This document shows, one piece after another, positions 6,979-13,653 of a stretch of 13,653 nt of DNA. Every line of letters starts with the position of its first letter. Within the stretch, counting starts at the first letter, position 1. Location of the stretch: contig RBNI01004660.1 in NCBI GenBank assembly GCA_003990745.1, positions 1 through 13,653 of the forward strand, given 5' to 3'. The position numbers and the translations under genes were made by a program. The notes beneath the pieces were generated by a model. It worked only from the letters and a program-made list of their open reading frames with translations. It had not been told where the DNA came from and did no database searches. This DNA is from Jimgerdemannia flammicorona. Taxonomy: Eukaryota > Mucoromycota > Endogonomycetes > Endogonales > Endogonaceae.

Positions 6979-8599
6979 TTAGATAACTTCTTCAATAGAT
7001 GGTCTGGAGATTGCATTGGTAACAATGTTTTCCTTGCCAGGGCAGTACTGGATTTCATAGTCAAAATTGGTGAGGACTTTCATCCATCTGGCTTGCTTTC
7101 GAGAAAGGGTAGTCTGGGTCTTGATGTTGACTAATGACTTGTGGTCAGTCAATACAGTGAAGTGTACTCCTTCTAGGTATGGTCTCCATTTGATCAGGGT
7201 GTCTACGATGGCTAACATTTCCTTCTCGTGAGTTGCATAGTTGATTTCGGCATCATTGAACTTGCAGGAGTGATAGGCCACAGGGTGTCCTTCTTGCATG
7301 AGTACTGCTCCAAGGGCTAGATCAGAGGCATCGGTGGTAACTTCATATGGTAGAGCAGGATTTGCTGCTTGAAGTACTGGAGTAGTTATCAAAGCATCTT
7401 TCAATGCTTGAAAGGCTATATCTTGTTCGGGTCCCCAATTTGCAAGATTGTTGAAGTCTTTCTCTTGTTTCATGGTCCAGGGTTGTTCTTCTTTCTTGCT
7501 GTGCTTGGTCATTTGGGTAAGGGCAGTGGTGATTTTGGCAAAGTTGGCAACGAATCATCTGTAATAGTTTGCTAATCCCAGGAATGACTGGAGGTCTTTC
7601 AGCTTCTTGGGTCTGGGCCAATCCTTGATTGTGGAGATTTTGCTGGGGTCCACTTTGATTCCATTTGGTGTGACGATGTGTCTAAGGAACTGAATTTCCT
7701 TCAGGAGAAATTCGCACTTGCTGAGTTTTGTGAAGAGTCAGTTTTCTTAGAGTTTCAGTAGTACTAGTTCAAGATGTTTGAGATATTCCTCTAAGGTTTT
7801 GCTGAAGACTAAGATGTCGTCAATATAGACAACAACGAATTTGTCCAGGTATGGATGCAGAATGGTATTCATCAGTGTCTGGAAGGTTGCAGGAGCATTA
7901 GTTAAGCCAAAGGGCATAACCAAAAATTCGAAATGTCCATAGCGGGTTTGGAAGACTGTCTTGTAGATGTCTTCTTCTTTCATGGCAATTTGCCAGTAAC
8001 CATTTCATAGGTCAAAAGAGCTCATGAATTGTGGGTTGGTAAGCCTATCGAATATTTCGTCGATTCTGGGTAGTGGGCAACAGTTCTTGATGGTCTGTTC
8101 ATTGAGGTCACGGTAATCAATGCACATTCGCAGGTCTCCTCCTTTCTTGACAATAAAGAGGACTGGTGCACCATAAGGTGATACACTTGGTCTGATGAAT
8201 CCTTATTCTAGAAGTTTGTCAATTTCTTTCTTGAGTACATCGATTTCCCTCGGAGACATGTGGTAGATTGACTTGAAGGCTGGCTTGGTATCTGGAATAG
8301 TCTTGATGGCATGGTCTACTGCTCGTTTGGGAGGTAGGCCTTTCGGGAGTTTCTTCGGGAATATATCTCGAAATTTCTGGAGTAGTGATCTGACACAGCT
8401 GTCAACTTTGGAAAAGTCTTCTTCAGAGTTCTTGAGTTCTCCTTTGGATGGACGGATGGAGATAGCAAAGAGAGGGTATTTCTTGGCTAATTTCTTGAGT
8501 TGTAGCTTATTGATGTGGGTAATCTTTGGTCCAGGGTCACTAGAGTTGAGTATGTCCTTTTCACCTTGCAGTTTGAAGTTGTGGCATCCTTTCTTGATG
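6979..8599 (-). pseudogene. Reverse transcriptase and RNase H of family A (copy A2)
   Basis: This part copies the element RNA into DNA and removes the RNA. The minus strand shows KPAFKSIYHMSP (about 8285), then [15 protein letters not shown], the [10 protein letters not shown] block, the [12 protein letters not shown] block, and the catalytic YIDD (7828-7817) in [12 protein letters not shown]. It continues through the connection domain with SFLGLANYYR to RNase H with Asp in TTDASDLALGAV, Glu in THEKEMLAI and Asp in LTDHKSL. All catalytic acids are present. Stops lie at about 8202, within the DL-NGY block near 8007, near 7755-7740, and near 7563; all fit C-to-T change of CAA or CGA. The reading frame is the same as in protease and integrase. 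Confidence 0.93.
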
Positions 8600-9139
8600 G
8601 TTAGAGAATGGTTTACCCAATCGATCATAGGATTTTCTTGTTTTAACCATGAAGTTCCAAGGATGATTTCATTATCAGGGAGTGGTACGATTTGAAGGGT
8701 AATATGTACTCGATAGTCACCAATTCGGAAGGGTAGGTTGCAGACTTCCTTACTAATGACATGTGAGGTTCCATCAGCTGTGGCAACTGCTTGAGTTTGT
8801 TGCACCGGAGAGGTGAAGACCTTGAGTCTGTTGGCTGTTTCTTCATTGATAAAGTTGCCTGAGGCACTACTGTCTATCATAATCTTGACAGGTGCTCAAT
8901 TGACAAAGGCTTTAAGTGTAAGCAGTTTGTCTGATCCAATGGTGGTGATTTCGATTGTAGGAGTTTTCCTTCTGTTAGTTCTTCTTTGAGCCAGTTCATT
9001 GACACAAGAGAAGCAATCATCAATCATTCAGGAAGAGTACATTCCAATACCATGGGGGCATTGGCCACTTGGTACATATCTGTCTTCGATTTTCTTGTAG
9101 AATTGTTCTTCTTTGTTCATGATAGGTTGGACTGGGGTC
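8600..9139 (-). pseudogene. Aspartic protease of family A with damaged active site (copy A2)
   Basis: The retroviral-type protease cuts the polyprotein. The active-site loop at about 8880-8850 reads MIDSSASGNFI, where the family has D-[ST]-G: the Gly is replaced by Ser (8868-8866), a change that one G-to-A step would make. Downstream are VATADGTS and EIILGTSWLKQENPMIDW, the usual second half of gypsy proteases. Between dUTPase and protease lies a linker of about 80 residues with several Cys (CPHG near 9060, CFSC near 9010). Stops occur near 9030 and 8895 (both TGA). The frame is continuous with dUTPase and RT. Confidence 0.85.
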
Positions 9140-9531
9140 TTGTTTGATGAACTGAATCCTTTAGATCCTCGGATGGTGGGCAGTAGTTCAGGGACTTCCT
9201 TGACTATCAGGTTTGACTCGATTTTTTCGAATAGGATCTGGGCAATACAGAATCCAATGGGAATCTTGAAGGGTGTCCAACTGTGGTTTCAGATGAGGAT
9301 AATAATTTCACCTGTGTAGTCTTCATCAATGACTCCTCCTTCTACTGAGAGTCCTTTCAATGCTAGGCTGCTGCGACAGCATATTCTTCCAACATGTCCT
9401 TCAGGGATTTGGATACTGATTCCTGTGTAGACTTGTTTGACTTCTCAGTTGGAGACTGTAGCTTCTTCAGCTGCATACAGGTCATATCTAGCTGCTTTTT
9501 GACTTCCTTTGGTTGGGGCCTTAGCAGTTTG
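9140..9531 (-). pseudogene. dUTPase domain of family A (copy A2), 5' cut by insertion
   Basis: Read from 9531 downwards: motif 1 as ARYDLYA (the Gly of motif 1 is Arg here and Gly in A1), motif 2 CRSSLALKG, motif 3 GVIDEDYTGEI, motif 4 GFCIAQILF, and motif 5 RGSKGFSSS. All five motifs of a trimeric dUTPase are recognisable, but motifs 4 and 5 differ from the standard GDRIAQ and GGFGST, so activity is doubtful even before decay. Two TGA stops lie inside. The domain leads directly, in frame, into the protease. Its upstream end at 9531 is the first base outside the family B LTR. In A1 the same sequence continues upstream without a break, which shows that A2 was interrupted. Confidence 0.88.
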
Positions 9532-9785
9532 TGTAACATTTTAGCATAGTTTATTTCTTTTCTCTGTCTTTCTTGAATATTCTATAACCTTTCAGCACTT
9601 TCTGCATACTTAGAAATCCCCTTCTTGGTGCTGAGCATTAACTAGTACTTATTTAGTTAGTCACTGAATATCCTGGAAACTTGTAGAACTTTATTCGTCA
9701 TCATTTGTTATCTTTGCCGAGAACTTTCCTCTTGGTATTTTCCTTTGATTTCTCAGATTCTTCTGGATTCTTCTTTCAGATCTTG

Positions 9786-9793
9786 TATAAATA
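9786..9793 (+). promoter_or_regulatory. TATA box in family B LTR
   Basis: TATAAATA, about 255 bases into the LTR. It would set the start of the genomic RNA (start of R) roughly 25-30 bases downstream. Confidence 0.6.
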
Positions 9794-9810
9794 CCTCCTT
9801 TGTTCTCATA

Positions 9811-9816
9811 AATAAA
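9811..9816 (+). terminator. Possible polyadenylation signal in family B LTR
   Basis: AATAAA lies 18 bases after the TATA box. In the 3' LTR the same motif could direct 3' end formation of the genomic RNA. It is a motif match only. Confidence 0.35.
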
Positions 9817-9937
9817 GCTTCAGAATATTTTCTCTCAGAAATCCTTCAAGAACACTTGAACCCTTAGTATCTCTTCGAGCTACTTAGGATTACCAGAACT
9901 AGTCACTTCCTCATTTAGAAACTAGAACCATTACACT

Positions 9938-9954
9938 TGGTAGCAGCAGTGAAG
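9938..9954 (+). promoter_or_regulatory. tRNA primer-binding site of family B
   Basis: TGGTAGCAGCAGTGAAG starts two bases after the LTR end. TGG pairs with the CCA end of a tRNA, and the first seven bases TGGTAGC match the 3' end of fungal initiator tRNA-Met as I recall it; the following bases agree less well. Minus-strand cDNA would start here. Confidence 0.6.
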
Positions 9955-10003
9955 TTACACCTAGCCTTATCAAGATACCTCTCAAGATATCAGTCACAAC
10001 ACT

Positions 10004-11044
10004 ATGGAGGACAATGGGTGGAACCCTTCATACAGTACCTACGGTCCAGGCAATGCCTCATATAATCAAGAAGAAGAAGAACAGCAAAACCCTACTCAGT
10101 CAAATGGGACTATCGAGAGTCTTTTGCAGAATGCACTAGCTCAGATTGCTCAACTTCAAGAACATATAGAAAGAAAGGAAAGCAAGGCCTCTGCTCATAC
10201 CTCTGCACTCCCACTGACATCAATACATCCAATAGCAGTCACTATCAAGCCTCAGAAGCCCGACACCTTTGATGGTCAAAGAGGAGGACTGTCTACCAAC
10301 GCCTGGCTTTTCCAATTGGAGCAATATGGAGAGCTGACCAATTTGGAAGAAGCAACACTAGTCCAATTTGCTGCCACACTCCTCCGAGGGAATGCTGCAA
10401 TCTGGTGGCGAAATCATGTCCAGAATACCAGATTCTCTGACCGAATCAAGACCTGGGGTGAATTCTCTGATGCTATTCAAGGCTAATTCAAACCAGTCAA
10501 CAGCACTAAGGCTGCGCGAGACCGTCTGACAAATATCAAACAACTCAAGTCTGTGTAAGTATACAATGCACAATTCCTGTCAATCCTGCTAGAATTACCA
10601 CATGTCACCGAAGACGAGAAGGTCGACAAGTACATCTGAGGCCTGAAAGGTCAAACCTGAGTTCGTGTCGAACTAGAAGAACCCAAGGACCTAGATACAG
10701 TGATGAAAATTGCTGATAGGTTTGATGTCATCACCTACAGTCACCACTTCGAACAGAAGAGACCACCTTTCAACAATAATAACCACAGAAGGGAGGAACC
10801 CAAAGTCAGAACTGTTGGACCTGCCCCCATGGACCTAGATACCATTGACAAGAACAAGAAAGGCAAGCTTACCCCCAAGGAAAAGGAGCGCCTCAAGAAG
10901 GCTGGAGCCTGCTTCTTTTGCCGTCAGCCTGGCCACATTGCAACCAAATGTCCCAAGAAAACCGCCAAACCAAAGAGGATTCTGGTCCTGTCCAAAGACA
11001 CTCAAGGCCAATCTGTTGAACAAGAAGTTGTACTCAATTTCATG
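10004..11044 (+). pseudogene. gag of family B (capsid and zinc knuckle)
   Basis: The first ATG after the leader (10004) begins MEDNGWNPSY. An acidic, Gln-rich N-terminus is followed by a short helical part (SLLQNALAQIAQLQEHI). The capsid core has KPDTFDG (about 10255), AWLFQLEQY, and AAIWWRNH (about 10390), then ARDRL and a C-terminal ERFD-like block (ADRFDV, about 10712). A basic, charged linker leads to a complete CCHC zinc knuckle at 10910-10951, CFFC-x4-H-x4-C, which binds the element RNA. Four stops break it: TAA 10484, TAA 10556, TGA 10637 and TGA 10658. There is no stop codon of the normal kind between gag and dUTPase; the TGA at 11045 again looks like a changed Arg codon, so gag and pol were probably one polyprotein. 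Confidence 0.9.
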
Positions 11045-11470
11045 TGAGTCAACCCCAAGGCCCAGATCCCTCAAGCACAGTCAGAAGGAGCCATTGGTTT
11101 GGACCTTCAAGCAGTACAACAAGTCACTATTCCGGCACATGAGAGAAGGCTTATTCCAACTGGCCTTTCAGTCGAAATCCCCAAGGAATATTATGCAAGA
11201 ATTGTACCAAGATCTGGCCTCAGCTTCAAGCACTCATTGGATGTTGGTGCTGGAGTCATTGACCCTGACTTCCAAGGTGAAATGCAAGTCCTGCTAGTCA
11301 ATCACAAGAACCAGCCATATACTGTCAATGAAGGTGACAGAATTGCACAGCTTATTCTAGAGCGAGCCACCCTACCAGTTGTCAAAGAAGTCACCAAGCT
11401 ATCCTCAACCAAGCGAGATCAGAAAGGCTTTGGCAGTACTGACAAAGTTGCAAGTATAGTCGAGAACTGA
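11045..11470 (+). pseudogene. dUTPase domain of family B, all five motifs complete
   Basis: The domain lies in frame between zinc knuckle and protease. The motifs are close to those of cellular dUTPases: motif 1 IGLDLQA (about 11093), motif 2 PRSGLS (about 11208), motif 3 GVIDPDFQGE with the catalytic Asp (about 11255), motif 4 GDRIAQLILE (about 11334), motif 5 KGFGSTD (about 11426). The domain itself (11048-11467) has no stop; stops flank it at 11045 and 11468. It would convert dUTP to dUMP during reverse transcription. The five motifs are better kept than in family A. The position between NC and protease is the one known from betaretroviruses, while the related lentiviral dUTPase of non-primates sits between RNase H and integrase. 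Confidence 0.93.
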
Positions 11471-11941
11471 GCCAACTCAATGCTCATCTTCAAAGGTCTA
11501 GTCAAGGGACAAGAACTAGATGTCCTCATAGACAGCGGAGCTATTGGAAACTTCATCAACAAGAACCTCATCAACAAGCTCAAGATTCTTACCAAACTAG
11601 CTAGCAAGAATGGTGGAGTTGTTACCACAGATGGCACCACCTTACCAATCGACTCAATTGCTGCTAAACTTCCCCTCAAGATTCAGAAGTACTGGGAATG
11701 TTTATATTTTGAGGTAGCACCACTAGGAGACCATGACCTGATCCTAGGCAAACCCTGGCTTACACGGCACAACCCTCAGATTGATTGGACCAAGAATGAA
11801 GTCACCTTGATACAAGATGGAGCCAACATTACCATCAAGCCAGACAAGACTCAGACGAGAACCCCAATTGCTACTCTTTTGGCAATTCAGTTCAAGAAGG
11901 CCCTCAAGAAAGCTACCTGTGCCTTTGTGGTACTGATCTGA
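11471..11941 (+). pseudogene. Aspartic protease of family B
   Basis: The retropepsin-type active site LIDSGAIGNFI is intact (catalytic Asp at 11531-11533), followed by VVTTDGTTL and the second conserved block HDLILGKPWLTRHNPQIDW. The domain has no internal stop but is bounded by TGA at 11468 and 11939. It would cut the gag-pol polyprotein after particle assembly. The frame continues from dUTPase into RT. Confidence 0.9.
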
Positions 11942-13330
11942 CCAAAGAAAGAAGACAAGAAGCTATCAATTAGTGAAAGCGTCAAGTTACTACTGAACAA
12001 GTACAAGGATGTCTTCCCAGACAAACTACCTGGCCTACCACCTTCAAGAGACCATGACCACGAAATCAAGTTGGTACCTGATGCAGCTATACCTAAGAAG
12101 AAAATGTATCACATGTCTCCACTTGAAATTGAAGCAGTCAAGAAGAAACTCAATGAACTCATTGAGCGAGGAGCCATTCAACCAAGCAAGTCACCCTTTG
12201 GCTCCCCAGTCCTATTTGTCAAGAAAAAGGATGATACTTTGTGAATGTGTATAGACTACCAAGCACTCAATAAGATCACAGTCAAGAACCATTATCCGCT
12301 ACCACTCATAGATCAAATCTTTGATGCTCTCAAGAATGCAAAGTACTTCACCAAGATTGACCTTACCTCTGGGTATCACCAAATTCGAATTAAGCCAGAA
12401 GACATACCCAAGACTGCCTTCATGACACCCTTTGGACTCTACGAATTTCTAGTCATGGCCTTTGGTCTCACCAATGTGCCAGCAATCTTTCAAGACCTCA
12501 TGCAAACTGTCTTCAAGGATCAGCTGTATATCTTTATCCTGGTATACATTGATGATATCCTGATCTTCAGTAGCACTGAAGAAGAATACCTCAAACACAT
12601 CGAACAAGTCCTCAAGATCCTCCACAAGAACAAGCTCTACGCAAAGCTCAAGAAGTGTGAATTTTTCAAGGATCAAGTCGAATACCTTGGACACATTGTA
12701 TCAGCCAAAGGAATTCAAGTAGACCCAAGGAAAATACAAGCCATTGAACAGTGGCCTGTACCAGCAAACCTCACTGAACTCCGGTCCTTCCTTGGTCTGG
12801 CTGGATACTACCGTCGATTTGTCAAGAACTTCTCTGGCATTATAGAATCTTTGACAAACCTCCTGCGAAAGGAACCCAACTCTGACCTCTATGTCCCCTA
12901 CATCTGGGATGCTTTCTGCCAACAAGCTTTTCAAGAACTCAAGAACCGCCTGACCCATGCACCTGTCCTTAGAAACATGGACCCAAACTTGAAGTTCACG
13001 GTCACTACAGATGCATCTAATTTTGCCATTGGTGCAGTCATTTCGCAAGATGATGGTCAAGGACACTGACCTATTGCCTTTGAATCAAGAAAATTGTCCC
13101 CAGTGGAACAAAAGCTAGCTACTCACGAAAAGGAACTCCTGGCAATCATACATGCCCTCAAGACCTAGTGACACTACCTAGAAGGAGTTGAGTTTGACGT
13201 GATCACTGATCACAGGTCCCTTCAGTACATCAATACTCAACTAACCCTTTCTCGCCAACAAGCCAAGTGGAGCCAATTACTTCAGACCTTTACCCCAAAC
13301 ATCATCTACAAACCCGGCAAAACTCTAGTT
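11942..13330 (+). pseudogene. Reverse transcriptase and RNase H of family B
   Basis: In order: DVFPDKLPGLPPSRDHDHEI (about 12010), [30 protein letters not shown] after a TGA at 12242, [15 protein letters not shown] with the first catalytic Asp, the [16 protein letters not shown] block, and YIDD at 12545-12556. Then come [14 protein letters not shown] and [13 protein letters not shown]. RNase H follows with Asp in [12 protein letters not shown] (about 13010), Glu in THEKELLAI and Asp in ITDHRSL; stops are at 13067, 13166 and 13169. The double stop TAG-TGA stands where the family has Trp-Arg. Catalytic residues are all present. Confidence 0.93.
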
Positions 13331-13653
13331 GTACCAGATGCACTGTCAAGAAGACCTAACTTTGCTGCAATCTTACAAGTTACTGTGGCACCTGAATTTC
13401 TCAATCAGATCAAGAAGGCTTATGAACAAGACTCTCTGGTTCTACAAAGGAACACCAAGGAATTCAAGGAAAAGTACACTATCAAGGACAACCTCATATA
13501 CTATCAAGACAAAATATATATTCCTGCCAACCCTGAACTACGGTACAAGATCCTTCATGAACATCATGACTCCCCACTAGCTGGTCACCTTGGAACAGAG
13601 AAGACCATCAAGAATATCCAACGAGACTACTACTGGCCAAACATGCTCAAGGA
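13331..13653 (+). pseudogene. Integrase N-terminal part of family B, runs off the window
   Basis: After RNase H (which ends near VPDALSRRPNFA) the frame continues through a linker (KYTIKDNLIYYQDKIYIP) to the first half of the HHCC zinc-binding region, HHDSPLAGHLG (about 13558-13590), and the block RDYYWPNM. The Cys pair, the DDE core and any chromodomain lie beyond the window end. No stop occurs in this part. Confidence 0.85.

Larger units (their letters stand above)
3021..9531 (-). mobile_element. Family A chromovirus, copy A2: pol, polypurine tract, LTR-like region, next gag start
   Basis: Read on the minus strand, this span gives dUTPase, protease, RT, RNase H, integrase, chromodomain, a tail, a polypurine tract, a region starting TGTAA, and then the start of a family A gag. 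This order (pol, LTR, gag) is what a shared LTR between two tandem copies would give. The 5' half (LTR and gag) of A2 is cut off at 9531 by the inserted family B element and may lie beyond the window end. All pol domains from 9531 to about 5500 are in one frame with about 16 stops and no indel seen. Confidence 0.7.
9532..9935 (+). repeat. 5' LTR of family B element
   Basis: It begins TGTAACATTT and ends CCATTACA, giving perfect 5-base inverted ends TGTAA/TTACA and the standard TG...CA limits over 404 bases. The 5' limit is confirmed independently: the family A dUTPase sequence in A2 stops exactly at 9531. A TATA box and an AATAAA lie inside in the expected order, and a primer-binding site follows two bases after the end. 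A second LTR copy is not in the window. Confidence 0.88.
9532..13653 (+). mobile_element. Family B Ty3/gypsy element, 5' part, inserted into copy A2
   Basis: A + strand element with 5' LTR, primer-binding site and one gag-dUTPase-protease-RT-RNase H-integrase frame from 10004 to the window end. The frame keeps one phase throughout with 11 stops (10484, 10556, 10637, 10658, 11045, 11468, 11939, 12242, 13067, 13166, 13169), nearly all TGA or TAA where Arg or Gln is expected. The 3' part with the rest of integrase and the 3' LTR lies outside the window. It is younger than A2, into which it is inserted. Confidence 0.93.

Noticed and set aside
8273..8695. 140-codon + strand frame
   Set aside because: Antisense of the protease/RT part of A2 pol, without motifs.
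10845..11297. 150-codon + strand frame overlapping gag and dUTPase
   Set aside because: Other phase of the same DNA; the frame with the zinc knuckle and dUTPase motifs is the real one.
10004..13653. Alternative genetic code in which TGA is read as an amino acid
   Set aside because: TAA and TAG also break the frames, the broken sites fit Arg, Gln and Trp alike, and the 365-codon ORF has TAG and TGA; C-to-T decay explains all.

Overview
The window is a nest of decayed Ty3/gypsy LTR retrotransposons. The host is most likely a filamentous fungus. Evidence for this is a chromodomain behind one integrase, a gag-pol read in a single frame, and very many in-frame stops that look like C-to-T changes (TGA where Arg CGA is expected, TAA/TAG where Gln CAA/CAG is expected), as in repeat-induced point mutation or methyl-cytosine deamination. 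A basidiomycete is my guess from the type of element; it is not shown by the sequence. I see no clear host gene, rRNA or CRISPR.

Layout. (1) 1-651, + strand: a C-rich stretch with a proline-rich broken reading frame. (2) About 600-3020, + strand: a family A relic (copy A1) with gag, zinc knuckle and a dUTPase cut off at 3020. (3) 3021-3227, - strand: the start of a second family A gag, joined head-on to A1. (4) About 3228-5052, - strand: a region lying between the polypurine tract of the next element and that gag start, so in the position of an LTR. It holds two TATA-like boxes, TGACTCA repeats and a 365-codon unknown ORF (4796-3699) with only two stops. (5) 5053-9531, - strand: family A pol (copy A2) in the order dUTPase, protease, RT, RNase H, integrase, chromodomain, all in one frame with about 16 stops, followed by a tail with a tRNA-Val-like stretch. 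(6) 9532 to the window end, + strand: a different element, family B. It has a 404-bp LTR (TGTAA...TTACA), a primer-binding site and one continuous gag-dUTPase-protease-RT-RNase H-integrase frame with 11 stops and no frameshift. Its LTR sits inside the dUTPase of A2; comparison with A1 fixes the insertion point at 9531/9532.

The most notable points are: two distinct gypsy families carry a dUTPase domain between the gag zinc knuckle and the protease; family A may carry an ORF inside a long LTR; and the decay is almost purely by transitions. In an intact element the gag proteins would form the particle, dUTPase would lower dUTP during cDNA synthesis, protease would cut the polyprotein, RT/RNase H would make the cDNA, and integrase (guided in family A by its chromodomain) would insert it. 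No copy here looks able to do this alone.
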